Origin: Acidobacteriaceae bacterium
GTDB taxonomy: Bacteria > Acidobacteriota > Terriglobia > Terriglobales > Acidobacteriaceae
DNA length: 64,000 nt
Assembly: GCA_003134815.1 (NCBI GenBank)
Contig: PLCO01000056.1
Span: 310 to 64,309, forward strand
Reading direction: 5' to 3'
Notes under the pieces: model-generated
Database searches by the model: none
Told to the model about the DNA's origin: nothing
The model's input: only the letters and a program-made list of their open reading frames with translations
Shown here: positions 35,855 to 45,221 of the stretch, piece by piece
How positions within the stretch are numbered: position 1 is the stretch's first letter
How the letters are laid out: each line of letters opens with the position of its first letter
Program-made: the position numbers and the translations under genes

Positions 35855-36627
35855 GGCAGCCTCACGGGAACTCCGGCTTGCGCAAGTTCTGTTTTCAGAT
35901 CTCTCGCGCTTGAAACACCAAAGTGAAAAATGCTTGCCGCGAGCGCCGCGTCGGCCTTGCCACGCCCAAACACATCGGCAAAGTGCGCCACCGTTCCCGC
36001 GCCGCCTGAGGCAATCACGGGAATGCCCACGGCCTCGCTTACCGCCGCGGTCAATTCACAGTCAAAACCCGCACGCGTTCCGTCGGAGTCCATCGAGGTC
36101 AGAAGAATCTCGCCCGCGCCGCGCTGTTCCGCCTCGCGCGCCCACTCGACGACGGTTCGACCGACGGAACGGCGGCCTCCCTGCACGTACACTTGCGCAT
36201 CGCGCACAGGATCTGCGGCAGCCGGGTCGCGCCTCGCATCGATGGCGACGACGACAGCCTGTGCGCCGAAGCTCGCGCCAATCGCGCTGATGAGTGCGGG
36301 GTCGGCCAGTGCCGCTGAGTTGATGCTGACCTTGTCCGCGCCCGCCTCGAACACTTGTTCGGCATCCCGCGCCGAGCGAATGCCACCGCCCACGCAAAAC
36401 GGCACAAACAGCTCACGCGCCGTGCGACGAACCGTGTCAAGCAGCGTCCGTCGTCCCTCGTGCGTCGCCGTAATGTCCAGCAGCACAATCTCGTCTGCGC
36501 CCTCGCGTGCGTGCCTCGCCGCCTGTGTCGCCGGATCACCCGCGTCGACAAGATCGACAAACTGCACGCCCTTGACCACGCGGCCCGCGTGCACATCGAG
36601 GCAGGCAATAATGCGCTTAGTCAGCAT
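35848..36627 (-). CDS. hisF: HisF, cyclase subunit of imidazole glycerol phosphate synthase
   Basis: This 259-aa TIM barrel opens [23 protein letters not shown] (catalytic Asp in CLDV). It has [41 protein letters not shown] with the second catalytic Asp, [20 protein letters not shown] and [13 protein letters not shown]. With HisH it makes imidazole glycerol phosphate and AICAR. It is unusual in that a YcxB-like gene lies between it and hisH, while the two are normally adjacent. Confidence 0.95.
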   Translation of the reverse strand: MLTKRIIACLDVHAGRVVKGVQFVDLVDAGDPATQAARHAREGADEIVLLDITATHEGRRTLLDTVRRTARELFVPFCVGGGIRSARDAEQVFEAGADKVSINSAALADPALISAIGASFGAQAVVVAIDARRDPAAADPVRDAQVYVQGGRRSVGRTVVEWAREAEQRGAGEILLTSMDSDGTRAGFDCELTAAVSEAVGIPVIASGGAGTVAHFADVFGRGKADAALAASIFHFGVSSARDLKTELAQAGVPVRLPC

Positions 36628-36630
36628 GGC

Positions 36631-37143
36631 TTACTTCCTCGCCAGATTTCGTTGAATGATAGTTATTAGTTCCATCTTTTGCTCCACCGACATTGCGCTG
36701 ATGGGAAAAATAACAAAGCAATCCTTGCTGGTGTAGAGCAGGATAATTTTGTCATTTCGCGCGACGGCGACAAAACAATTCCAGAACCTCTTTGTCTCGC
36801 TAACTCCGGGAACCTGGATCAGAACACATTCGTCATCAACGAAGACGGAGCATTGATCCTGGCCGGCGTTTTGCCTATGGCGGCGTCGAGCAATATTGCG
36901 GGATGCGAGGCCCGTCACGATTCCGACCCAAAGCAGAGCAGATGCGAAACTGAGGACAAGCCAGCCCGGTAAGGTGTTTGTCTTTGGGCCGTAGGCACCC
37001 AAAAGCACCAACCCAACTACAGATAGGACGGGAGCAATTCGATAGAGCAATAGGAAGCGCACCCACCTGCCGGCATTCTGGCGCTGGTGGAGCCGAAACG
37101 CCTCGTCGTAGTCCCCTACGGATAATGTGCAATTGAACGTCAT
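36631..37143 (-). CDS. YcxB-like membrane protein inserted in the his operon
   Basis: This 170-aa protein has two hydrophobic segments (about residues 33-50 and 60-80) and a C-terminal YcxB-like domain (CVLIQVPGVSETKRFWNCFVAVARNDKIILLYTS, FVIFPISAMS) as in YcxB/PF14317 proteins. Its ATG overlaps the hisH stop as ATGA and its stop is 3 bases from hisF, so it is fully embedded in the operon. Role unknown; no link to histidine synthesis is known to me. Confidence 0.78.
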   Translation of the reverse strand: MTFNCTLSVGDYDEAFRLHQRQNAGRWVRFLLLYRIAPVLSVVGLVLLGAYGPKTNTLPGWLVLSFASALLWVGIVTGLASRNIARRRHRQNAGQDQCSVFVDDECVLIQVPGVSETKRFWNCFVAVARNDKIILLYTSKDCFVIFPISAMSVEQKMELITIIQRNLARK

Positions 37144-37745
37144 CGATTCCATCCCAAAAAATTCCGCAGAATCTTCAGCCCGGTCTCGCTGGACTTTTCC
37201 GGATGAAACTGCACGCCCATCACGTTGCCGCGCTCCACCGCCGCCGCGAACGGCTCAATATATTGCGCCACGGCCGCGGTGTCCGCCGTAACCGGGCCTT
37301 TGTACGAGTGCGTAAAGTAGACAAACTCGCCCGGTTCGACGCCTGCCAGCAATCGCGAGCTCGGACGCACTTCGAGCGAATTCCAACCGACGTGCGGAAC
37401 TTTTTCCGTGCTTTCAGCAAAGCGCGTACAAGATTCAGAGAAATGCACAAGCCCAGGCTGCTCGGGCGCTTCGCTCGATCCGGCATAAAGCCACTGCATC
37501 CCGACGCAAATTCCTAGAAACGGCACGCCGCGCGCAATTGCCGCTCGGATCGCACCTGTCAGCCCTGTTGCATCCAGCCGCTCCGTCGCTGCAAAGTGGC
37601 CCACACCGGGAAGAACGATGCGCTCCGCTGACTCAACGAGCGACAAATCGCCGTCCGTCACAACCGTCTCCGCGCCAAGATGTCGCAGCGTCTTCAGCAC
37701 GGATGTCAGATTGCCGGCTTTGTAGTCGATGACAACGACGCGCAT
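37140..37745 (-). CDS. hisH: HisH, glutaminase subunit of imidazole glycerol phosphate synthase
   Basis: This 201-aa class I glutamine amidotransferase has nucleophile Cys in GICVGMQWLY, with the His and Glu in MGVQFHPEKSSETG. It opens [20 protein letters not shown]. It supplies ammonia to HisF. It starts directly at the hisB stop and its own stop overlaps the YcxB-like start. Confidence 0.95.
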   Translation of the reverse strand: MRVVVIDYKAGNLTSVLKTLRHLGAETVVTDGDLSLVESAERIVLPGVGHFAATERLDATGLTGAIRAAIARGVPFLGICVGMQWLYAGSSEAPEQPGLVHFSESCTRFAESTEKVPHVGWNSLEVRPSSRLLAGVEPGEFVYFTHSYKGPVTADTAAVAQYIEPFAAAVERGNVMGVQFHPEKSSETGLKILRNFLGWNR

Positions 37746-38374
37746 CAGAGCAGCCCTTTTGTCGACGGCAACATTTTGCCTAGTTGCTTGTCGCGCGAGC
37801 AGGCCACGCGAAGTGCCCGCGCGAATGCCTTGAAGATGGCCTCGATCTTGTGGTGATTCGAACGGCCGTACATGGTCTTCACATGTACGTTGGCCCGTGC
37901 GCCGCGAGCGAAGCCTTCGAAAAAGTCCGTTACCAACTCGGACTGTAAATCGCCAACAAGCCGTGTGCGTACCTTCGTGTCGACAGCAAAGGCCGCGCGC
38001 CCGCTCAAGTCCACGGCCGCAATCGCCAGCGTCTCATCCATCGGCATCACAAAGTAGCCGGCACGCAGTATGCCTCGCTTGTCGCCTAACGCGCGGTCGA
38101 ATGCTTCTCCCAACGCGATGCCCACGTCCTCAACAGTGTGGTGCTGGTCTACATCCAGATCGCCTTTGCAGGCGAGATCGAGGTCAAACGCGCCGTGCCG
38201 CGTGAACAGCTCCAACATGTGATCGAAGAAGCGAATTCCAGTGGAGACTTTGTACCGTCCCTGTCCCTCGATGGTCATCTCGATCTCAATGCGCGTCTCA
38301 TTGGTGTTGCGCACCACCGTTGCTGTGCGCGCGGCCGGTCGCCTTTTCGCCGCTTTGTTCTTCTTCGCTTTCAT
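37745..38374 (-). CDS. hisB: HisB, imidazoleglycerol-phosphate dehydratase
   Basis: This 209-aa protein has [16 protein letters not shown], the metal motifs [17 protein letters not shown] and [19 protein letters not shown], and [18 protein letters not shown] near the C-terminus. It is the dehydratase alone, without a fused phosphatase, so histidinol phosphatase must be elsewhere. The basic N-terminal stretch ([15 protein letters not shown]) is longer than usual. It overlaps hisC by 4 bp. Confidence 0.95.
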   Translation of the reverse strand: MKAKKNKAAKRRPAARTATVVRNTNETRIEIEMTIEGQGRYKVSTGIRFFDHMLELFTRHGAFDLDLACKGDLDVDQHHTVEDVGIALGEAFDRALGDKRGILRAGYFVMPMDETLAIAAVDLSGRAAFAVDTKVRTRLVGDLQSELVTDFFEGFARGARANVHVKTMYGRSNHHKIEAIFKAFARALRVACSRDKQLGKMLPSTKGLL

Positions 38375-39468
38375 CGCTTCCTGCTTTCCGCGCGTAGCGT
38401 GGCTATAGCGTTGTTTAGCGCCATAACGGTCTGCCGCATCTGCCCGCGCGTCCCAATGGTGATGCGCACGCGGCCGTCGCAGCCGGGATCGCTCGATCGG
38501 TCGCGGACCAGCACGCCGGCATCGCGCATGAGTTGCACAAATTTCGCGTGCTGCGCGCCAATCTCAACCAGCACGAAATTTGCCCGGCTCGGCCAGCGCC
38601 GCACTTCAGCCGCATCGAGCGCCGCCTCAAAGTCTGCACGCGCTGCCAGCACCTCGCCCACATACCAATCGAGGTAAACCGTATCTTCGAGCGCTGGCGG
38701 CAGGCACGCCAGCGCAAGAGAGTTCACGCTGTAGGGTGAGAGCACGCGCCGAACCCATCGCATTAGGTCGGCCGGTCCGGCAAGCAATCCCAACCGTAAT
38801 CCCGCCAGCCCGTAAGCCTTCGAGAAGGTGCGCGCGACGACGAGATTTGGCAGCGTTCCCACAAGGTCCATCACCGTCTCGCCGAAGAAATGAAAATACG
38901 CCTCGTCGACCAGCAAGACGGCCTGCGGCGCGCGGCGCGCCAGTTCGAGTAGCTGCTCGCGTGTGGCCACGGAACCCGATGGGCTGTTGGGATTGGCAAT
39001 TGCAATCACTTTTTTTCGCGGCGTTATCGCTGCTAGCAGCCGCTCGAATGGAAACTGCAAATCGTCGGCTGCCTGCACTGTGACCACTTGCGCGTCCGTC
39101 GCCGAGGCGTACACCTCATACATGGTGTACGTAGGCACAGGCATCAAGACTTCGTCGCCCGCTTCGAGGAACGTTTCGAAGAGGACGTGAATTGCCTCAT
39201 CGACGCCGTTAGTCAGCACGACCTGCTCGGGGCGCAAGCCAAGATTCTCGGCCACGATTGCCTCCACTGGCTCGCGTTCGGGATAGCGCGTCAATGCTCC
39301 GGCCGAAATCTGCGCCAGCGTTTCGCGCACTTTCGGCGAGCACTCGAGAGTGTTCTCGTTGAAGTCCAGCCGCATGGCGTCACGGCTGCCCAGCGGAGGG
39401 TGATACTCCTTCATTTGCCGCACGCGCGCACGCGGCGCAGGAGTTGCCGTTATCGTTGCCTCAGCCAT
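38371..39468 (-). CDS. hisC: HisC, histidinol-phosphate aminotransferase
   Basis: This protein of about 365 aa is a PLP fold-type I aminotransferase. It has [59 protein letters not shown] and [16 protein letters not shown] (Schiff-base Lys). The ATG at 39468 overlaps the hisD stop by 8 bp (ATGGCTGA) with GGAGG before it, so the longer frame to 39534 is not used. Confidence 0.95.
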   Translation of the reverse strand: MAEATITATPAPRARVRQMKEYHPPLGSRDAMRLDFNENTLECSPKVRETLAQISAGALTRYPEREPVEAIVAENLGLRPEQVVLTNGVDEAIHVLFETFLEAGDEVLMPVPTYTMYEVYASATDAQVVTVQAADDLQFPFERLLAAITPRKKVIAIANPNSPSGSVATREQLLELARRAPQAVLLVDEAYFHFFGETVMDLVGTLPNLVVARTFSKAYGLAGLRLGLLAGPADLMRWVRRVLSPYSVNSLALACLPPALEDTVYLDWYVGEVLAARADFEAALDAAEVRRWPSRANFVLVEIGAQHAKFVQLMRDAGVLVRDRSSDPGCDGRVRITIGTRGQMRQTVMALNNAIATLRAESRKR

Positions 39469-40735
39469 TAACCCTCCTTTTGATTCGCGTTCGAATCGCA
39501 TCTGCGTGGCCGACGAGCCCTTCGGCTTCAGCAAGGAGCGCAGCCTTTGGTCCCAGCGCCTGTACGCCCTTCACTGTGTACTGCTGCACGGTGATGAGTT
39601 TCACGAAGTCGTTCACGCTCAAACCGCCACGCACCCGAGCCATGCCGCCCGTGGGCAGAGTGTGATTCGGACCTGAAATGTAGTCGCCCATGGGCTGAGT
39701 AGACCAGCGGCCGACGAATACCGATCCTGCATTCTCAACCCAGGCCAGATCGCTCGCCGCATCCACGGTCAGATGTTCCGGTGCAAGACGATTGGCGATT
39801 GCACGCGCCTCCTGAACCGAGCCGGCCACAATCACCACACCGTTGCGCTTGAGCGCCTCGCGCGCAACGGCGTTGTCGCGGCTGCGTTCCTTCGTTTCGG
39901 CCATTACCGCCCGCGCCAATTTTTCACTCGTTGTTACAAAGATTGCCAACGCTTCAGGATCATGCTCAGCCTGTGCGACAAGGTCGCTCGCAATGTCTGC
40001 CGCGCTGCCGCGCTCGCTGGTGACCACGATCTCCGTCGGCCCGGCGAGCATGTCAATCGCACAATCAAACGAAACCAGCCGCTTTGCCGCGGTGACATAA
40101 AGATTCCCCGGTCCGACAATCTTGTCCACGCGCAACAAGCTTTCAGTTCCATACGCGAGCGCCGAGATGGCGTGCGCGCCACCGAGGCGGTAGAACTCCT
40201 CGATCCCGAGCAAGTGCGCGGCAGCTAGCGTCTCCGGCGCAGGCTTGGGTGAAACCACAACAATTCGCTTCACGCCCGCGACCTTCGCAGGAATCGCCGC
40301 CATCAACAAAGTTGAAGGCAGCGGGTGCCGTCCGCTGGGCACATAGCAGCCGACGGACCCGAGCGGGCGCACAAGCTGTCCCGTCGTCAGGCCTTTCACG
40401 GTCGATACATTCCACGATTCCGGCATTTGCCGCTCGGCAAAATCGCGAATCTGATTTGCAGCCGTAGTCAGCGCATCGCGGAGCGCTGGATCGAGCGCCT
40501 TCCACGCCGCCGTCATCTCTTCGGGTTTCACGCGCATCGCGTTCGGGCCGGCGAGCCCATCGAACTTCGCCGCGTAACGCAGCAACGCGCGATCTCCACG
40601 CCTGCGAACATCTGCCACAATACGCTCGACCGCGGACAGCACCGAGTCCAGCGCGGCGCCGCCACGCCGTTCAAGGGCGGCCAGCGCTTTCGCCGCCGCT
40701 CTCGAGCTTCGTCCTGTGGTCCGAATCACCTTCAT
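39461..40735 (-). CDS. hisD: HisD, histidinol dehydrogenase
   Basis: This 424-aa protein has CYVPSGRHPLPSTLLMAAIPAKVAGVKRIVVVSPK, GGAHAISALAYGTESL, VDKIVGPGNLYVTAAKRLV, MLAGPTEIVV and QAEHDPEA, the NAD and zinc-site blocks of HisD. Near the end is ISGPNHTLPTGGMAR. It catalyses the last two oxidations to histidine. It is 27 bp after hisG, the widest gap in the operon. Confidence 0.95.
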   Translation of the reverse strand: MKVIRTTGRSSRAAAKALAALERRGGAALDSVLSAVERIVADVRRRGDRALLRYAAKFDGLAGPNAMRVKPEEMTAAWKALDPALRDALTTAANQIRDFAERQMPESWNVSTVKGLTTGQLVRPLGSVGCYVPSGRHPLPSTLLMAAIPAKVAGVKRIVVVSPKPAPETLAAAHLLGIEEFYRLGGAHAISALAYGTESLLRVDKIVGPGNLYVTAAKRLVSFDCAIDMLAGPTEIVVTSERGSAADIASDLVAQAEHDPEALAIFVTTSEKLARAVMAETKERSRDNAVAREALKRNGVVIVAGSVQEARAIANRLAPEHLTVDAASDLAWVENAGSVFVGRWSTQPMGDYISGPNHTLPTGGMARVRGGLSVNDFVKLITVQQYTVKGVQALGPKAALLAEAEGLVGHADAIRTRIKRRVNG

Positions 40736-40762
40736 CGTTCGTCTCTCGTTACAACACGACCT

Positions 40763-41638
40763 CTACAAGACAACTTTGTTCAGCGGATACTCGACGATTC
40801 CCGTTGCGCGCGCGGCTTTCAGCCGCGGAATCACATCGCGCGCCGCGCCTTCTTCGAGAATCGTGTTCACCGCGACCCATTCCGAATCGCTCAGCTGCGA
40901 GATAGTTGGCGAGTTCAACGCCGGCAACACGGCGAGCACGGCGTCAAGGTCCCCGCGCTTCACGTTAAGCATCAGTCCCACCTGCGCCTGCGCGTCAATT
41001 GCGCCGCGTAGCATAAGCGCAATCTGGTCGATCTTCTGCCGCTTCTTCGGGTCGGCTAACGCGGCTTTACTCGCAATCAGGTGTGTCTCGCTCTCCATCA
41101 CCGTGTCGATGATCTTTAGGTGGTTGGCCTTGAGCGAACTGCCCGTCTCCGTGACTTCAACAATGGCGTCGGCGAGCATGGGCGGTTTCACTTCGGTTGC
41201 GCCCCAACTGAACTCGACCTTCACGTTCACGCCTTTGGCCGCAAAGTAGCGTTTGGTCACCTCGACCAGCTCAGTCGCGATGATCTTGCCTTCGAGATCT
41301 TCGGCCTTCTCAAACCCGCTCGCCTCGGGCACGGCCAGTACCCAGCGCACCTTGCGCCGGCTCTGCTTGGCATAGGTCAGCGTGGTCACGCTGGCAACGT
41401 TCAGGCCGCTTTCGACCACCCAGTCGATGCCGGTGAGTCCCGCATCGAGCACGCCGTGGTCGACGTAGCGCGCCATCTCCTGCGCGCGAATCAGCATGCA
41501 CTCGATGTCGCCGTCGTCGATCGAAGGAAAGTAGGAGCGGCCGTCGGCGTAGATATTCCATCCCGCGCGCTTGAACAGCGAAATGGTCGCGTCCTGCAGG
41601 CTGCCTTTGGGAATTCCGAGTCGAAGCTTGCTACCCAC
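40763..41638 (-). CDS. hisG: HisG, ATP phosphoribosyltransferase, long form
   Basis: This 291-aa protein has [38 protein letters not shown], the PRPP loop region [19 protein letters not shown], and [20 protein letters not shown]. The C-terminal part has the ACT-like regulatory domain of long-form HisG ([27 protein letters not shown]). It therefore needs no HisZ and should be feedback-inhibited by histidine. It overlaps hisI by 8 bp. Confidence 0.94.
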   Translation of the reverse strand: MGSKLRLGIPKGSLQDATISLFKRAGWNIYADGRSYFPSIDDGDIECMLIRAQEMARYVDHGVLDAGLTGIDWVVESGLNVASVTTLTYAKQSRRKVRWVLAVPEASGFEKAEDLEGKIIATELVEVTKRYFAAKGVNVKVEFSWGATEVKPPMLADAIVEVTETGSSLKANHLKIIDTVMESETHLIASKAALADPKKRQKIDQIALMLRGAIDAQAQVGLMLNVKRGDLDAVLAVLPALNSPTISQLSDSEWVAVNTILEEGAARDVIPRLKAARATGIVEYPLNKVVL

Positions 41639-42017
41639 GGCTCACCTCCGAGTCAAGCTTAATGGGCCGCGTAAAGCAGCTCACTGTGCCCTCGTGGCAA
41701 ACCAGGCCGTCGCCTTCCACCTGCACGCGAAACAGTAGCGTGTCGTTGTCGCAATCGGTTGCCGCCGAAATCACGCGCAGCCGGTTTCCGCTGGTCTCGC
41801 CCTTCATCCACAGCTTCTGGCGGGTGCGGCTCCAGAAGGTCACAAAGCCGGTTTCTCTGGTTTTCTGGTAGCTGACCGGATTTAAAAAGCCCAGCATCAG
41901 CACCTCGCCGGTGCGCGCATCCTGCACGATCCCCGGTACGAGGCCATCCATCTTGTCGAAATCAATTGCCGCCGTCTGCTCTGGCGCCGTTTTGACTGTC
42001 GCTTTCTGGTCGCTCAT
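41631..42017 (-). CDS. hisI: HisI, phosphoribosyl-AMP cyclohydrolase
   Basis: This 128-aa single-domain enzyme from ATG 42017 has AGGACGAGAG before it. It contains [67 protein letters not shown] and SCF, the Cys and Asp ligands of the zinc and magnesium sites. No HisE pyrophosphohydrolase domain is fused and none is seen nearby, so hisE must lie elsewhere. It is the first structural gene after the attenuator. Confidence 0.94.
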   Translation of the reverse strand: MSDQKATVKTAPEQTAAIDFDKMDGLVPGIVQDARTGEVLMLGFLNPVSYQKTRETGFVTFWSRTRQKLWMKGETSGNRLRVISAATDCDNDTLLFRVQVEGDGLVCHEGTVSCFTRPIKLDSEVSRG

Positions 42018-42070
42018 CTCTCGTCCTGTCTTTATCCCCGATTGGGGTTGAAGTTTTGTGTCCAAACGCG

Positions 42071-42101
42071 AAAAAACCCACCAGCGTCATTCGCCGGCGG
42101 G
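42071..42101 (-). terminator. his attenuator terminator
   Basis: On the minus strand CCCGCCGGCG, loop AATGA, CGCTGGTGGG pairs perfectly with two G-U pairs and is followed by six T. It lies between the leader peptide and hisI. The 5' arm is complementary for 8 bp to GCCGGCGG inside the leader, giving an antiterminator. Confidence 0.9.
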
Positions 42102-42135
42102 CTTCTGGTGTTTCTCTTCGATCTCTCTGGCCTTG

Positions 42136-42213
42136 TTAGCTCAGGCCATGGCAGTCCGCCGGCATGGTTGTCCCATGGTGATGGTGGTGGCCGTGATGGC
42201 GGAAGCTCTGCAT
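42136..42213 (-). CDS. hisL: His operon leader peptide, 25 aa
   Basis: On the minus strand ATG at 42213 opens MQSFRHHGHHHHHGTTMPADCHGLS and stops at 42136. Seven of the 25 residues are His, five in a row after Gly, and it lies 35 bases before the attenuator terminator. The layout is that of a His-codon-sensing leader: scarce charged tRNA-His would stall the ribosome on the His run and favour the antiterminator (8-bp match GCCGGCGG with the terminator 5' arm). The ribosome site is weak (AAGAG close to ATG). Confidence 0.9.
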   Translation of the reverse strand: MQSFRHHGHHHHHGTTMPADCHGLS

Positions 42214-42439
42214 CTCTTATCAACGTATAGGCTTCGCCGCCGCATTGTCAAATCAATGGGATTTACATACTTAATTCCCGTGTCGCGTTAAGGCCGTCAG
42301 AACGGTGTAAACTGTGGGGGAGACTTGCCGCCATCAGGTCTCGCCCTTTCAGTGGTTTGCACTGGTTCTACGAGGAAATTGCATTAACGCGATTTGGGCT
42401 TCAACCAAGGCTCGAATCACAAACCAAGGGGTTGCGTTG

Positions 42440-43105
42440 ATGCCAAATCAAGCTCTAAACGACGTAGGCATTCGGGAGCTATTGCTGCCGTTTATCCATC
42501 TGGAGCACGCCGGACACGAGGTAAAGTGTCTGGAGGAGTTTGCTATTTACGGCGGCGCAAACCGCGCAGACGTTGCCGCCCTGAACGGCTGTTCACATGG
42601 ATACGAAATCAAGAGCGAACTTGATACGCTGGAACGATTGCGCCGCCAAGTGGAAGCCTACTGTGCTGTTTTCGAGCGAGCTACCCTTGTTTCTGCGCCT
42701 CGGCATCTCGATCACATAAAAGGCATCGTTCCTGATTGGTGGGGAATTATAGAAGTGCGCTCTTCCGACAATCCTGATGGATTGCTCCGTCGCACTCGCG
42801 AATCTAAATTGAATCCGGCTCCTTCTGGAGTGGCGATTGCATCGCTACTCTGGCGCGCAGAATTGCTTGATCTTTTGTCGAGGCTGGGTCTGGATTCCGG
42901 TGTGCGCTCCAAGCCCGTCGAGGCTCTTGCCGGACGGCTTGCAGTGCACGTCCAGCTTGATAGGCTGTCATCCCATGTGAGGGAAATTCTGCGCGCTAGG
43001 GGAGAGTGGCGATCTGCTGCACGACTAAAGCAATGTGATGATTCATTCCAACCGCCCTCCAGACGGTCGCGTTTCCGCACTCCTTATTTGAACATTTATC
43101 GATGA
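42440..43105 (+). CDS. sce7726-family protein, PD-(D/E)xK-like
   Basis: This 221-aa protein from ATG 42440 opens MPNQALNDVGIRELLLPFI. It has the nuclease-like order E (KCLEEFAIYGGANRADVAAL), then GYEIKSELDTLERLRRQVEAYC with ExK, and RRQVEAY. This matches sce7726-type proteins, which look like PD-(D/E)xK nucleases. The C-terminal half is unrecognised. It is convergent with a beta-family protein and their 3' ends overlap by 110 bp. The longer frame to 42314 is less likely. A defence role is inference. Confidence 0.78.
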   Translation: MPNQALNDVGIRELLLPFIHLEHAGHEVKCLEEFAIYGGANRADVAALNGCSHGYEIKSELDTLERLRRQVEAYCAVFERATLVSAPRHLDHIKGIVPDWWGIIEVRSSDNPDGLLRRTRESKLNPAPSGVAIASLLWRAELLDLLSRLGLDSGVRSKPVEALAGRLAVHVQLDRLSSHVREILRARGEWRSAARLKQCDDSFQPPSRRSRFRTPYLNIYR

Positions 43106-44129
43106 ACGCGTCTCCCCAACTGAATTTCTTTCCTTTCCACGCGGCGTGAGATTTGATAATCGCTGCTAGCTTCGGATACTGCACGGAGGGAGCCAACTGC
43201 GCGCGAATCTTTTCCTTCGCAGGGTCACCGTCGGCCCACTTCTTTCTTGGCTGTGCCTGTCCTTTCGCAATCACATACTCAGACACGTCCGTGTAGCGAA
43301 TGTTCGGACTCATACTCATCGTGAGCGGATTGTATTCCGTGAGCACCGGATGATTGATCCCATAATCTCCGTAGGATGGAATCCGCTTGACGGTTGGGTT
43401 TACTCGCAATGAATTCCATGTGGTCCACTCTTCTCGCTCCATCTGCTTCACTGAGTTGCGCGCAACCTCTCCCATGTCCGGGGGGAATGAGGATGAGGCG
43501 AGCGTAACAGTTCGCCACTCATCAAGAAATGGCACTGCATTGATAAGAAGTGGGAGCGTGCCTTTCTGTGGAACCTTTGGCCCAAAATCGATCAACAAAT
43601 CTACTTGGTTGGGTTCGACTGCAATCGCGTTTAGAAGGCCGGAAATCTGCGCCCCGAGAGTTGTGCTGACGGCATCGGTATCTGCTTCAAACAGGCGCAG
43701 ACAGCACCCTCGCCCGTCTAGGTTCATTGCAATGCTGACCGAATCCGCATAATCGACGACGCGATCTAGGCCGATCACCGGAACGAATGGGATTCCCTTT
43801 TCGCGCAGAACACGAAAAACTGTGTCGATTGGAGACGAACCATCTTGTAGATCGTCTTCTGATTCGACGTAAACTCCATCGATGAACACGCACGGCAAGT
43901 GCTTCACGGCGTCGGCAAGATTTGCGGCACAACCCACGATATGCTCGTCGATTGTTTTGGCCGTGACGCCGTGGTCCTGGCCGGGATAGTACGTGAGAGG
44001 AATTGGAGGGACTTCTATTAGCGGCGTGAACTGTGCAATCTGCTCAGTTGATGTGATATTCCCCAGCGCCGTGAACTCCCCTTGTTTGCCTTTCAAGATT
44101 GGCACGAAATGCTTATGGTCGAACGGCAT
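42996..44129 (-). CDS. Beta-family protein (PF14350-like)
   Basis: This 377-aa protein from ATG 44129 has AAAAAAGGAG six bases upstream. It opens FDHKHFVPILKGKQGEFTALG and includes PLIEVPPIP, AVKHLPCVFIDG, DLLIDFG and YTDVSEYVIAKGQ. The KQGEFxAL start and the repeated aspartates at strand ends fit the Beta protein family, often found with sce7725/sce7726-type genes. It overlaps sce7726 tail to tail. The frame continues to 44216, where it would overlap the transposase stop; the added 29 codons look like an IS downstream frame. Confidence 0.75.
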   Translation of the reverse strand: MPFDHKHFVPILKGKQGEFTALGNITSTEQIAQFTPLIEVPPIPLTYYPGQDHGVTAKTIDEHIVGCAANLADAVKHLPCVFIDGVYVESEDDLQDGSSPIDTVFRVLREKGIPFVPVIGLDRVVDYADSVSIAMNLDGRGCCLRLFEADTDAVSTTLGAQISGLLNAIAVEPNQVDLLIDFGPKVPQKGTLPLLINAVPFLDEWRTVTLASSSFPPDMGEVARNSVKQMEREEWTTWNSLRVNPTVKRIPSYGDYGINHPVLTEYNPLTMSMSPNIRYTDVSEYVIAKGQAQPRKKWADGDPAKEKIRAQLAPSVQYPKLAAIIKSHAAWKGKKFSWGDAFIDKCSNKECGNATVWRAVGMNHHIALVVQQIATLP

Positions 44130-44212
44130 GAAAACTCCTTTTTTATTCTTCGATTCGGGACGATATGACAGCACAGCATCAACGATCTCGTTTAGTTCTT
44201 CTGGTACATCCT

Positions 44213-45130
44213 TCATGCGATCAGCCTCGCGTAGGTGAGCCGCTTACCATTCACCGCGTCAACGAAGCTGTCCAGACGGTCAAGGGTATGCCGCTTCACA
44301 TCTCCCTCATTCAGCCGAAAGGCAACCTCATTCACATAGCGCCCGAGATGCTTGGCACTGACCTGATGCCATGTGCCGTAGATGCCGCGCTTCAAGAGCG
44401 CCCAGACACTTTCGATGCTGTTTGTGGACACCGGCCCACGGGTGTATTCCCCGCCAAGGTGATTGACCGATTCATGCTTGAAGAATGGACCATTCAAGCT
44501 CTTATAGGCCAGCGCCTCATCGGTCATGATTGTTGACCCAAGCTCTACGTGATCGTAGATCGCATTTTGCAGAGTCTCTTTATTTGTGTTCTCAACTGGC
44601 ATCGCGATTGTCCTACCGCCGCGCTCACGAAGACCCATGACGGCTGTCTTTCCGACAGCGCCTCCGCCTAGCCTCTTCTTTTTCGATTGATGCCTGTTGG
44701 CTTCTAGGCCGCCGACAAAGCACTCATCGGCCTCGACGATGCCCGAAAGCTTATCCGTCTTCCCGGCGCAAGCCTCACGCAGCCGCTGGAGCATAAACCA
44801 CGCCGTCTTTTGCGTGACTCCAATCTCTTTGGCAAGCTGCATGGAGCTAATGCCCTTCCGTGCCGTTACCACGAGATACATGGCATGAATCCACTTGTGG
44901 AGAGGAACGTGTGACCGCTCAAAGATTGTGCCCGTCCGAACCGTGAAATCGGTCTTACACTGATTGCAGCGATAGAATCCGCCCTTGCGAGTGGTAATCC
45001 GATCCGTCGAGGAACAGGCCGGGCAAGTGGGACCATTAGGCCAGAGCCGGGATTCGAGATAGACCCGCGCAGTCTCTTGGTCGGGGAACATTGCGAAAAG
45101 CTGTAAGGTGCTGATTGTACTTCTGCTCAT
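44213..45130 (-). mobile_element. IS1595-family transposase
   Basis: This 305-aa protein has an N-terminal zinc ribbon (CPACSSTDRITTRKGGFYRCNQC) and the TGTIFERSHVPLHKWIHAMYLV and GVTQKTAWFMLQRLREA blocks. The DDE-like ISXO2 core has GIVEADECFVGG, STIMTDEALAY and ESVWALLKRGIYGTWH. It is intact and has a good promoter upstream, so the element may be active or recently active. I could not define terminal inverted repeats by eye. The stop overlaps the extended beta frame as ATGA. Confidence 0.88.
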
Positions 45131-45135
45131 GACTA

Positions 45136-45164
45136 ATGGTAGATAACTCCCACGAGTTTGTCAA
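45136..45164 (-). promoter_or_regulatory. Promoter for the IS1595 transposase
   Basis: On the minus strand TTGACA (45164-45159), 17 bases, then TACCAT (45141-45136), close to the consensus for a sigma-70-type promoter and just before the transposase ATG at 45130. GGGAGTTATC lies inside the spacer and pairs with ACTCCC further upstream, which could be an operator or part of the IS end. Confidence 0.65.
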
Positions 45165-45221
45165 GGGAGTAATGTATATAATTCCCAAATCAATTTTCCC
45201 GCGCGGCGTCCTTCATCGCCG

